DNA from: a virus
Reading direction: 5' to 3' (one strand)
IMG/VR virus record: IMGVR_UViG_3300037961_000829
Location: 1-27,052 of that record
Length of the DNA stretch: 27,052 bases
In this document: positions 8,803-16,572 of the stretch, piece after piece
How positions within the stretch are numbered: position 1 is the first letter of the stretch
Layout: each line of letters starts with the position of its first letter
Position numbers and translations under genes: made by a program
The notes under the pieces: model-generated
Database searches by the model: none
The model's input: the letters and a program-made list of their open reading frames with translations, nothing else
Told to the model about the DNA's origin: nothing

Positions 8803-8941
8803 TTTTAGATCCTCCAAAAATTTTGTCATAATTATCATTATAATTTTTTCTAGCTTCACCACCATAAACAGAACTATTTATTCTTATTGTTCCTTTAGTG
8901 CCTAATCTTACTGGTTTTCCTGTTGTTCCTATTTGACTCAT
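8774..8941 (-). CDS. Small basic protein after the capsid gene
   Basis: 55 aa from ATG at 8941 (MSQIGTTGKPVRLG...). TTGGAG lies 6-7 nt upstream, whereas the longer frame to 8983 runs through the capsid terminator hairpin and has no good site. Gly-, Lys- and Arg-rich, with no hydrophobic segment. It is the first gene after the terminator following the major capsid gene. Its 3' end overlaps the next gene by 29 bp. Function unknown; the position suggests a minor head or head-tail protein. Confidence 0.6.
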   Translation of the reverse strand: MSQIGTTGKPVRLGTKGTIRINSSVYGGEARKNYNDNYDKIFGGSKNDVRQKENG

Positions 8942-8950
8942 GTAAATCTC

Positions 8951-8982
8951 CAATAAAACAAGAGGGGTTTTTACACCCCTCA
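8951..8982 (-). terminator. Rho-independent terminator after major capsid gene
   Basis: On the minus strand, a perfect 7-bp stem GAGGGGT/ACCCCTC (plus-strand arms 8962-8968 and 8975-8981, 6-nt loop) is followed by TTGTTTTATT. It lies 17 nt past the capsid stop. Being GC-rich in an AT-rich genome and followed by U-rich RNA, it should end a share of transcripts, lowering expression of the tail genes relative to capsid. Confidence 0.8.
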
Positions 8983-8998
8983 AGTTAATTACCTAATA

Positions 8999-9994
8999 TT
9001 AGTCTGTGCTATAGAAAGCTTTAACTAATGCTTCTTCACGTAATACACTTGCACCATAAACATGAAGACCTCTAACAATATCACCAAAGCTAGAAGGATC
9101 ACGAATGACTTCAGTATTTACGATAGTTTGTGCAGTTGCAGTAGCAGAAACATGACCTGCTAATACTTGTTTAACTACACCACCTGTTGTTGTAGCAGGA
9201 ATGTTATTAGACTTATACATTTCAAAGCCACGTAATTTTCCAGAACTAACTAGACCATTGCGAATAGAACCTTGACCTGCATTGAAGTCTACAGATAACA
9301 ATTTAGAAGCTGCTTGACTTAACTCTTCATAAAAATCAGGAGATGCTACAAAGAATCTTCCTTCTTCTGGTACATTAGCTTCGTCAAGTAAACGAGCCAT
9401 ACGTGCTAAAAGATCAAGAGGATCTGTTTCGCCAGAATCAAAACCTAAGTCAACTGGAGAAGAAGCACTATCCAAAGTAGAGTTATTGTTATGAGCTGCA
9501 TCAGCACCTAAGATGTGGTCAGTACTTGCTTGACCATCACCAAAGCGAGTGAAACTTCCACTAGCACCTGCAAGCATTTCTGTGATTACACCTAAATCAA
9601 ATGCATCACGTAATGCATAAGCTGCTGAAGATGCTGCTACTTCTTTAAAGTTTACGTGAGACATATTTTCTTCAATGTCATCTACGATAAATTTAAATGC
9701 ATTAGCTACATCAACTACTAAAGTACTTTGAGTATCTGTTAAAGTAGTTTTAGTAATATCAGCACCACGCTCATACTGAGCAACTGTAATAGTTGGTTCT
9801 TTAATTATTTTTACTGTATCACCGAAAGATGCAATTTCACCTGCATAGTCAGTGTTTGTTATTGCTTCTGCAACTGAAGCTTTACGGAAAAAGTTTAAAA
9901 CCTTTTTCGAATAAATTTCAGGTAAGAAGTTATTTCCTGAGAAGTTACTGCCACTTGATTGGGCAAAGTTCTCATCTGATTGGTTATAAGCCAT
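8999..9994 (-). CDS. Major capsid protein (T7 gp10-like, HK97 fold)
   Basis: 331 aa, close to the length of T7 gp10A. It opens with a Ser/Asn-rich stretch, then FLPEIYSKKVLNFFRKASVA, and continues with a GDTVKI strand and the long helix region (ANAFKFIVDDIEENMSHVNF), the usual pattern of podovirus capsid proteins. A DEANVPEEGRFFVASPDFY-like segment near residues 200-218 matches the typical P-domain entry (VP..GR..V..P..Y). The scaffold gene lies directly upstream and a terminator directly downstream. GAGGT is present 8 nt before the ATG. A TATAAT (10008-10013) just upstream could be a -10 box, but I see no matching -35. Confidence 0.9.
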   Translation of the reverse strand: MAYNQSDENFAQSSGSNFSGNNFLPEIYSKKVLNFFRKASVAEAITNTDYAGEIASFGDTVKIIKEPTITVAQYERGADITKTTLTDTQSTLVVDVANAFKFIVDDIEENMSHVNFKEVAASSAAYALRDAFDLGVITEMLAGASGSFTRFGDGQASTDHILGADAAHNNNSTLDSASSPVDLGFDSGETDPLDLLARMARLLDEANVPEEGRFFVASPDFYEELSQAASKLLSVDFNAGQGSIRNGLVSSGKLRGFEMYKSNNIPATTTGGVVKQVLAGHVSATATAQTIVNTEVIRDPSSFGDIVRGLHVYGASVLREEALVKAFYSTD

Positions 9995-10034
9995 GATTAA
10001 TTACCTCATTATAAAAGAATAAAAGTTATAGAAA

Positions 10035-10868
10035 CTAACGTACTCTTCCTTCTCTAACGGCTAGATCAATCTCTTGTTCATATTTGTCATAATCATCCAT
10101 AGAAAGAGCGTTAATTTCCTTCCGAGTCCAGACCTTAGGCTCTTTAGTATCTATTGAAGTTGTTTTAGTAGATACCATGTCTGCTGCAGATCCAGAAGAT
10201 TGCGACTTAGTTGACTTTCTTTTAGAACTATTTGTTTTAATACCATTTTCTAATTTATATAAATCAATAGCTTTGACTGCTAAATTAACATTATCTGGGT
10301 TTTGATAGATCCACTTTTGAATTTCTTCAGGTTGTGTTTCTGCCCATGAATGAAAAGCATCACTTCTTTTAAGATCTTCGTAATCAGGATGAGCCTGTTT
10401 TAAAGTTGTTTCAGCTTCTCGTCTAGATATTTCTGCTTCTCTTTGTTCAAGAACAGATAACTTAGCTCGTAAGCCATCAGTCTCTTCTTGACTTCGAAGG
10501 TGAGCTACAGTTTCTACAGTATCATATAAATCAGGATATTGTTGTTTAAACTGTTCAAGATCTTCAGGTGTCTTAGGAGGAGCATAAGATGGTCCTTCTT
10601 TTGATGCCATTAGTTCTTGCTCACGTTGCTTAAATGTAGCAACTTTTTCATCATAATGTTTTTTTAAATCATCGTATCGTTTTTTATAATTAGTTTCTTG
10701 TTTTTTTGTTTTTTCTTCTACAGGGGCTTCATCACTGGAGGTAGCCTGTTGTGAATCATCAAAAAATAAAGAATCAGCATTTCCTTTACTAGGTTTATCT
10801 GGTGTATGCCAAGATTTATTTCTATTATAAGGGTTTGCTGTTGGTTCTTGTTCTGTTTTATCTGTCAT
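10035..10868 (-). CDS. Capsid scaffolding protein
   Basis: 277 aa, acidic/basic mixed and highly helical. A coiled coil covers about residues 56-165 (YKKRYDDLKKHYDEK...; LSVLEQREAEISRREAETTL). After a Lys/Ser-rich linker comes a short C-terminal motif, WTRKEINALSMDDYDKYEQ, ending AVREGRVR. A C-terminal helix-turn-helix of this kind is what scaffolds use to bind the inner capsid surface. Its position immediately upstream of the major capsid gene is diagnostic. AGGAG is present upstream. The scaffold would guide procapsid assembly and leave before DNA packaging. Confidence 0.85.
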   Translation of the reverse strand: MTDKTEQEPTANPYNRNKSWHTPDKPSKGNADSLFFDDSQQATSSDEAPVEEKTKKQETNYKKRYDDLKKHYDEKVATFKQREQELMASKEGPSYAPPKTPEDLEQFKQQYPDLYDTVETVAHLRSQEETDGLRAKLSVLEQREAEISRREAETTLKQAHPDYEDLKRSDAFHSWAETQPEEIQKWIYQNPDNVNLAVKAIDLYKLENGIKTNSSKRKSTKSQSSGSAADMVSTKTTSIDTKEPKVWTRKEINALSMDDYDKYEQEIDLAVREGRVR

Positions 10869-11010
10869 TGTCGCTCTCCTTTTGGGGCTTTTAGTCTTTC
10901 AAGGTGGCTATATTGTTAGCTACACAATATAAGGGCTTGAACTTAAAAGGTCGCCTCTAGGTTAATTATTGTTTATGTAAGGGGCTAAAATAAATTTAGG
11001 TAGCCTTACT
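10869..11010 (-). promoter_or_regulatory. Structured intergenic leader before the scaffold/capsid genes
   Basis: 142 bp, the largest gap in the minus-strand module. It has a perfect 8-bp inverted repeat, TATATTGT/ACAATATA (10909-10916 and 10924-10931), and a weaker GTAAGG/CCTTAC pair (10977-10982 and 11004-11009) beside the stop of the 360-aa gene. No convincing -35/-10 pair is visible. It could be an mRNA processing site, partial terminator or late-promoter region that sets high scaffold and capsid levels. Confidence 0.45.
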
Positions 11011-12093
11011 TTATCGTTTTTGCATTTGGCTTGATTGTATCATCATAGAATTAAGTTCTTTATCAATATTATTTTGATTATTTTTCATCATAACATTGCT
11101 AGTACTTGAATCCTGCATCATACCACCAACTGCTTGTTGTTGTCGTTGATCGAAACTTCGTTCAGCATTATCCATTAACATTTGGAGATTATCTGCACCA
11201 AGTTCTTCAACTGACTTTGCGGTGAATACAAATTCACCATCCGATAACCTAGCAGGTATCGAATCTGATGTTCCAGTGCCCATACCATTTACAGTACCTG
11301 CACCAGAAAATTCTGTTGCTACATCCATAACTCTATCAAAGATAGTGCTTAGTTTTGGATCTTGTTCTAAAGCTTCCATAAGATAATCTTGATCTCTATC
11401 ATTTAAAGCTTCATCAATAATAAATTCTTCATGTTTTTCTTCCATTACATCATCAGGTAGTTGAGAAGCTTTTACTGCTTCCATTTCTTCAGGTGGAATA
11501 TTTGGGTATGTATCTACAGGCATACCACCTTCTTGAAAAGGTTGTCTAACAAAACTTTTAAATTTTTCACCTAATCCTGCCATCATTGTTCCTTCTTTAT
11601 TTTTTGTTAATGTTTTTGATCCATGAAAAAATTGTTCTCTTTCTTCATTCCCTTCTTCTTGTTCTGCTTTTTCTATTTTTAATCTAGCTTCTTCATCAAT
11701 ATTATACATTTTATTATTAAATTCAAATTCAAATTCATTTTTTCCTACAGCTTCAGATACAGCATTTTCAAAAGGTACTACTTCTTCAGGTTCAGGTGGT
11801 TGTTTATTTTCTGAAAACCATATATCAGCAAGAACAGGTGTTGGAACAGTAACTTCTTTTATTTCTATTTGCTTTTCATCTGGATCTCTATTTAATGTTC
11901 GTGGTTCACGTTCTTTTTGTTCTCTAGGCATTGGACTTTTTCTTTCAGGAGTAGATAATAAAGTTTCTTCTGAAGGTCCTCTATTTATTTCATTAACATC
12001 ATCTTTAGCTGCTTGAAGTAATGAATCAGCTCCTTTAGCAGCCTCTTGTGCTACTGAACCTACAGCTTTTTTATTTCTTTTATTTTTTGGCAT
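11011..12093 (-). CDS. Virion-module protein with SDGEFV motif, unknown role
   Basis: 360 aa, acidic, with much predicted disorder in the first 180 residues (Lys/Arg-rich start, then Glu/Pro-rich). Near residues 275-300 it has GTGTSDSIPARLSDGEFVFT followed by AKSVEELGADNL. The same SD.IPA.LS.GEFV signature is known from the ends of phage tape-measure and other virion proteins, where its role is unclear. The C-terminus is Gln/Met/Asn-rich. It lies between portal and scaffold, the position of small head-assembly proteins in T7-like phages. AGAGGAATAGAAA precedes the ATG. Role in head assembly or ejection is inferred from context. Confidence 0.7.
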   Translation of the reverse strand: MPKNKRNKKAVGSVAQEAAKGADSLLQAAKDDVNEINRGPSEETLLSTPERKSPMPREQKEREPRTLNRDPDEKQIEIKEVTVPTPVLADIWFSENKQPPEPEEVVPFENAVSEAVGKNEFEFEFNNKMYNIDEEARLKIEKAEQEEGNEEREQFFHGSKTLTKNKEGTMMAGLGEKFKSFVRQPFQEGGMPVDTYPNIPPEEMEAVKASQLPDDVMEEKHEEFIIDEALNDRDQDYLMEALEQDPKLSTIFDRVMDVATEFSGAGTVNGMGTGTSDSIPARLSDGEFVFTAKSVEELGADNLQMLMDNAERSFDQRQQQAVGGMMQDSSTSNVMMKNNQNNIDKELNSMMIQSSQMQKR

Positions 12094-12096
12094 TTT

Positions 12097-12327
12097 CTAT
12101 TCCTCTATTCTTTTTCGAGCTTCTATACTTTGCTCTCTTAATGTTAATAGTTTATCCAGAGAATTCACTCTCCCCTGCCTGCGGAACATTTCCTGTTCCG
12201 ATGTTGCCACCACCAGTGCCTGTAACTCCAACGTCTTGAGGTTGTTGAGGTGCTCCTTGAACGCCTCCCATAGCTCCTTGTTGTTCGTTAGGGGAGACAG
12301 CTTGGCTGCCAGTTGCTTGTCCAACAT
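12097..12327 (-). CDS. Small helical head/connector-associated protein overlapping portal gene
   Basis: 76 aa, strongly helical (KELWEAFKEHLNNLKTLELQ, then a VNSLDKLLTLREQSIEARKR-like segment). Small proteins of this look (WE.....L, then Q....R..G....L..L...R) are common next to portal genes of tailed phages. It has an excellent AGGAG 7-8 nt before the ATG. Its first 176 bp overlap the portal gene in another frame, where the portal reads as a disordered Gly/Gln/Pro-rich tail. The downstream 360-aa gene follows after 3 bp. The good SD and ordered protein argue that this frame is real; function unknown. Confidence 0.75.
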   Translation of the reverse strand: MLDKQLAAKLSPLTNNKELWEAFKEHLNNLKTLELQALVVATSEQEMFRRQGRVNSLDKLLTLREQSIEARKRIEE

Positions 12328-14323
12328 TTTGTGCTCCTATTATCTGTGCCATGATTGCTGCTTCTTCAGGATCATTTAATATTTCATCTGGATCTAAATC
12401 TAAACTATAAGCAAGCTCACTGACAATTTTAGAGATCTTAACAAACGGAGCAATGGCAGGATTTTGTGCCGTTTGTAAGAACATTGTTAATCTTTGACTT
12501 CGTACTTCTTTCTGCATTAAACTATTTGTACCCATAGCTTTAACTTCTAGATCACCTTGTATATCTATAGGACCTTCAAAGAATTGCATATTCCATTGAT
12601 AATAAGCTTCACCTAATGGTTTAAGTAAGAAATCATCTAAATTCTTTACTACTGTTTTAATATTTAAAGATGCTGCACCTAATAACATAGACATACCTGA
12701 TGCAGTACGTGTCATAGATTGTACTCCTGTTTGACCATGAGAATAGCTAGGAATACCTGTTTGTTCATCTGCAAGCTGTCTAAACTTATCAAACATCATC
12801 ATATTTTCTTGTGTAGTATTAGGAAACTTAATTCCATGTATCGCTTGACCACCCATGCCTGCTTGTCTTCTAAAAACTTTACCTGCATAAATGTCCATAG
12901 ACTGTCCACCAACTAAAGCAGATTCATCTACATCAAATACTACTGATCCACTTAATGCAAGATTATCAATAGCCATTCTTGCATGACCATTCATAATCTG
13001 TTGAGAATCATCCATGTTTTCTGCTACACCTATGCCAAAGAAACTGTAAGGATTCTTTTCGTATGTAAAAGCATTGTAAGGTATTCTATGTGGTGTAAAT
13101 GGATTAACTACAGCTCTTAATACTTTACCATTACTTATCCAAGCATTAATTTGAACTTCATCTAAATCATCTACATCTTCAGATAATTCCATTCCTACTT
13201 CACGAGCATACTGAGCATCCATAATTCCCCAGTATTCTAATACTTCGTATTTATCTCCAACGCTTTCTTCGTTTCTTCTATCATCTTTTAATTCATATTC
13301 ATAATCTTTTTCTTCGTAATTACCACCCATTTGTAAACATTCACGAATAGCATCTTTATCAAAGTAAGGCATTTTAGATAATGCACGAAGCTGTGTTCTA
13401 TTATATTTATGTCTATGAATTACAAACTCACATTCTTCTATTGTTGTTGCAGTTGGATCAGGAAAGAAATCCCATATACTTACAAACTCTATACGAGGAA
13501 CACGAACTGATACAGGAGTATAAGTACGAGTCTTTGCTGTTTCATCTGTATTCCATTTACCTATTTCTTTATTAAAATTAAATGGACCTTTAACTATTCC
13601 TGTACCGAACAATGCAGATTCAAATATAGCATTTCGTAATTCACTTGATCCATTTGATTCTTCTATTTGGTCATGGATAAGTTTTTGCATTTTTCTAGCA
13701 GCTTCTTTAGCAGGAGATATTTCTAGTATTTGTGGATCTGGACTTGGACCTGCTTTAAATGTAAGACCTGCTTTTTTTATTTCATCTTCAAAAAGAGATT
13801 CGCCTTTAGAAAAAGTAGCCCCTGCTTTTAATACCTTACCATCTCCTTCAAATCCTACATCAAAAGGATTTACCATTTCTTTGTGTTCTTGTTCAGGCGG
13901 AGCTTCGGAACTTTCTATGTCTGAGGGGCTTAAACTTAAATGCTTGTAAGTTTCAATACCTTCTGGAATTTTAGTTTCTGTAACACCTATAGGAAACTGT
14001 CCAGTTCCAAAGATAACATCTACAAGCTGACCAAAAGCTGCAAGTACTTTTGTTTTAGTTACTTTAATAAATACTTTAGATTTTTCTGATTCACGAAACT
14101 TAATGTGTTTAGGATATAAGCCTCTAAAGTTGTGATAAGCAGTTAGCCATCTTCTTTCATCTTGATCTCTTGCATCTTCTGCTTGTTGATAACGATCTTC
14201 AATTAAACCTACAAGTCTAGATCTTATGTCGTTTTCTAACTCTAATTGTAATGCAGATTCACCTTCAACAGGTTTAAAATATATTTCATCTGCATTTTGC
14301 ATTAATGAATTTTCTTCTTTCAT
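12152..14323 (-). CDS. Portal protein (podovirus head-tail connector)
   Basis: 723 aa, the size of P22-type portals rather than T7 gp8 (536 aa). Portal features include the N-terminal helical region with RDQDERRWLTAYHNFRGLYP (about residues 48-67). A core region reads RVPRIEFVSIWDFFPDPTA (about 278-296), an arrangement seen in many portals where a strand precedes a P.A or P.W motif. The later stretch ADEQTGIPSYSHGQTGVQ (about 540-557) is followed by TRTASGMSMLLGAAS, the conserved stem/wing region. The last 60 residues are Gly/Gln/Pro-rich and overlap another gene. Located between terminase and scaffold. AGGATAATTAA precedes the ATG. It forms the 12-fold ring for DNA entry and exit. Confidence 0.9.
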   Translation of the reverse strand: MKEENSLMQNADEIYFKPVEGESALQLELENDIRSRLVGLIEDRYQQAEDARDQDERRWLTAYHNFRGLYPKHIKFRESEKSKVFIKVTKTKVLAAFGQLVDVIFGTGQFPIGVTETKIPEGIETYKHLSLSPSDIESSEAPPEQEHKEMVNPFDVGFEGDGKVLKAGATFSKGESLFEDEIKKAGLTFKAGPSPDPQILEISPAKEAARKMQKLIHDQIEESNGSSELRNAIFESALFGTGIVKGPFNFNKEIGKWNTDETAKTRTYTPVSVRVPRIEFVSIWDFFPDPTATTIEECEFVIHRHKYNRTQLRALSKMPYFDKDAIRECLQMGGNYEEKDYEYELKDDRRNEESVGDKYEVLEYWGIMDAQYAREVGMELSEDVDDLDEVQINAWISNGKVLRAVVNPFTPHRIPYNAFTYEKNPYSFFGIGVAENMDDSQQIMNGHARMAIDNLALSGSVVFDVDESALVGGQSMDIYAGKVFRRQAGMGGQAIHGIKFPNTTQENMMMFDKFRQLADEQTGIPSYSHGQTGVQSMTRTASGMSMLLGAASLNIKTVVKNLDDFLLKPLGEAYYQWNMQFFEGPIDIQGDLEVKAMGTNSLMQKEVRSQRLTMFLQTAQNPAIAPFVKISKIVSELAYSLDLDPDEILNDPEEAAIMAQIIGAQNVGQATGSQAVSPNEQQGAMGGVQGAPQQPQDVGVTGTGGGNIGTGNVPQAGESEFSG

Positions 14324-14334
14324 TTAATTATCCT

Positions 14335-14673
14335 TTATGGTAATTCTTTAAATATGCTTAGTGTTGCTCTATCTTTACCTACAGAAGCTGTAATTTTTGC
14401 ATTATTTTTTGTTGTGTGAGTATAGCTAAGTTCTTTATCTTTATATTTAAATTTATTACTTGCATATTTATTTTTAATTCTCTCTATACCTCTTTTTTCA
14501 GTAAACTTTAATGGACCATATTCTGCAGTTACAGTAGTAGATCCAAAATAGTTTCTTTTACCTGATCCTGTACTACCTTCTGCTGATCCACTTAAACTTA
14601 TATCTAAATCACCAATAGATTTTTTAGTTACTAAACTTCCTTGATTATATTTTATTCTATTTTGTTTTTTCAT
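14335..14673 (-). CDS. Unknown small beta-rich protein between terL and portal
   Basis: 112 aa, basic, Ser/Thr/Lys/Gly-rich. Alternating strands such as GDLDISLSGSAEGSTGSG, STTVTAEYGPLKF and NAKITASVGKDRATLSIF suggest a beta-meander like those in small outer-surface or barrel-like proteins. It sits between large terminase (2 bp away) and portal (11 bp) in the same operon, with GGATATTAATT upstream. No family recognised and no catalytic motif seen. Confidence 0.65.
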   Translation of the reverse strand: MKKQNRIKYNQGSLVTKKSIGDLDISLSGSAEGSTGSGKRNYFGSTTVTAEYGPLKFTEKRGIERIKNKYASNKFKYKDKELSYTHTTKNNAKITASVGKDRATLSIFKELP

Positions 14674-14675
14674 AA

Positions 14676-16340
14676 TTAATATCCAAATGTTGAGTCTGAG
14701 GGTTGATAAGACTTTTCTAGTTTTAATTGTCTCATTCTATCTAAGGGGTTACTCATTCTAGGTCTAGACATAATTAAATATCTAAGAGCATCATAAGCAT
14801 GATCAGAAGCTTTTGTATCTACATCTTCTGGATTTGATTTATCCAGAGGAATACTTTGAAGTTCTCGTATCAGATTAGGACAAGTATTAAATATTTGTAA
14901 TCGTGGTCTTCCGCTTGGAGTAATCTTCAAGTATTCATGGATTTGTATTTTGCCTTGAATACGATTCTTATCAGCCCTTCGTAGTTTATGACCTGCACGA
15001 ACAAGTGTTTCACCTACTGTAGGACCAGTTGTTCCTGTTCTATTCCAACAGGCAGTATCAAGGACACCTGCAACTGAAAAAGGATCTGCTAGTTCCATAT
15101 TAGTTATTAGATCTGCTAATTCTGTACCTAATAGATTCTTTTGATATAGTTCTCTATATATTACTAATGTTCCATCACTAGGATCTACTGCACCCCAAAC
15201 ACAAGCTGATTCTGATGCATACCCATAGTCAATACCTTTTACACGCTCCCAAGATATAGGTATATCAAAAGGAGCAACTACATGAACATTTCTATCGAAC
15301 TCTGTAAATGCTGCACCTTCTGCAACATCCCAGTTACCTTCTAGTAATTGCTGTCGTTGAGTTGGCGGCAATGCTTTCAGCATTTGCTCATATCTGCCAT
15401 CTTCTGCTAGATATGGATTGTCATCTAACCTAGCAGGAATAAATCGCCTAGAAAGCCCATCAGAGCCTCTGTAAGCCAAGTTTGGAGGGTGAGGGTCTAT
15501 ATATCGCTTCTTGACCCAATACGACCCTACACCATCTGGGTTTGCCGTACAACGCATATACGGAACTATCTCAGGATCTGTCGTTCTTAAACGAGATGCT
15601 AAGTAGTTCCATGAAAATTCTGTAGGTAGATGTGTAATCTCATCAAAGCCTATCCATGAATATGCTTGACCTTGATAACGATACACATCTGCATCTCTTT
15701 CCAAGAAACCAAACTCTATCTTTGCTCCGCTTGGAAAGTTCCAAAGCTTTTCTACTTCTCGGTACTTTGCACCCTTGAAAGCTTTGGGATATAATTCTCT
15801 TGTCTTGTCTATGAGTTCTCTAAGTTCTGGCATAGACCTTCTTAGTATTAATGCTCTGTGTTTTGCTTTATGAGCATATCGGAGTGGATCAACAATCATT
15901 GCATATGATTTACCACCACCTGCTGCACCACCATACAATACATCTGTTTCACCTGCAGCTAAGAAATCTTCTTGAGGACCTACATTAGCTTTGAATATTA
16001 CATTCTTATCTGCTTCTTGACGTAAAGACTTAGGTAAGGCTGCAAGCTCTTCTTTGCTGAATACTCCATCTTCTTTTAGAGCTTCATTAGTTTTTTGTAT
16101 AGATTTTTTATATCTATCTACTTTAGCTTGAGCACTTTTTAGTTTCTTTTGCTTTTCTCGTACTGATCGTTTTGCAGCCTGTTTAGCTTTTGTTTCTGAA
16201 TGGTAATTATACCCTCTGCCCTTAGAACCTTTAGCTCTCCCTGTCTTTTTCTTGGGAGTCCCATCTTTCTTTAATATAAAGTTTCCTTCAGCATCTGTAG
16301 CATAGTTCTCAGGATTTAATTCCCAATCTTCTTTATTCAA
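14676..16340 (-). CDS. terL: Terminase large subunit (TTG start)
   Basis: 554 aa DNA-packaging motor. ATPase: Walker A GGAAGGGKS at residues 137-145, Walker B WIGFDE at 229-234 with catalytic Glu, and a coupling-type segment CTANPDG at 264-270. RNase H-like nuclease: D371 in GIDYG, D428 in VLDTA, and D513/D517 in SDHAYDALRY. The first 100 residues are a Lys-rich extension not needed for the motor core, perhaps DNA binding. The frame has no ATG before residue 148; stops lie just upstream, so the start must be TTG (16338-16340), which overlaps the 79-aa gene by 8 bp and has only a GAGAAAAG-like site. Translational coupling is likely. Product cuts and packages concatemers through the portal. Confidence 0.92.
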   Translation of the reverse strand: MNKEDWELNPENYATDAEGNFILKKDGTPKKKTGRAKGSKGRGYNYHSETKAKQAAKRSVREKQKKLKSAQAKVDRYKKSIQKTNEALKEDGVFSKEELAALPKSLRQEADKNVIFKANVGPQEDFLAAGETDVLYGGAAGGGKSYAMIVDPLRYAHKAKHRALILRRSMPELRELIDKTRELYPKAFKGAKYREVEKLWNFPSGAKIEFGFLERDADVYRYQGQAYSWIGFDEITHLPTEFSWNYLASRLRTTDPEIVPYMRCTANPDGVGSYWVKKRYIDPHPPNLAYRGSDGLSRRFIPARLDDNPYLAEDGRYEQMLKALPPTQRQQLLEGNWDVAEGAAFTEFDRNVHVVAPFDIPISWERVKGIDYGYASESACVWGAVDPSDGTLVIYRELYQKNLLGTELADLITNMELADPFSVAGVLDTACWNRTGTTGPTVGETLVRAGHKLRRADKNRIQGKIQIHEYLKITPSGRPRLQIFNTCPNLIRELQSIPLDKSNPEDVDTKASDHAYDALRYLIMSRPRMSNPLDRMRQLKLEKSYQPSDSTFGY

Positions 16341-16572
16341 AATTTCTTTTCTCTATTATCTTCTTTAAACCTACATGACTGATTGATCTTCCTGTCATGT
16401 GTGATAAATAAGCACTCCCATCTCTAAGTGATAAAGTTTTATCTTTTATCATGGGTACTATAGATTGTAATACTTCTAGTTCTTCTGGTATTTTATCTAG
16501 CTTAGTATTATCTTCTTCGTTTAATTTATAACCAAATGGTATTGTACTACTCGACCTCTTCATAATCACCAT
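16333..16572 (-). CDS. Mini recombinase-like HTH protein between the terminase genes
   Basis: 79 aa (or 76 from the second ATG at 16563). It contains IPFGYKL near the start, then EELEVLQSI, SLRDGSAYLS and TGRSISHVGLKKIIEKR. This reads like the small C-terminal part of large serine recombinases, where (I/V)PFGY is followed by an SLR..A..L helix and a helix-turn-helix. There is no catalytic domain. It overlaps terS by 26 bp and terL by 8 bp, so it is tied to packaging genes. A DNA-binding partner of terminase or a pac/cos-recognition factor is a plausible guess. Confidence 0.65.
   Translation of the reverse strand: MVIMKRSSSTIPFGYKLNEEDNTKLDKIPEELEVLQSIVPMIKDKTLSLRDGSAYLSHMTGRSISHVGLKKIIEKRNFE

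Noticed and set aside
8584-8808. Plus-strand ORF rich in His, Thr, Phe and Met opposite the Met/Gly-rich gene
   Set aside because: Mirror of the minus-strand gene, which has a perfect GGAGG; no promoter or SD on the plus strand.
8803-8865. Longer N-terminus of the 82-aa gene
   Set aside because: The GGAGG site directs the start at 8802; the extension has no SD.
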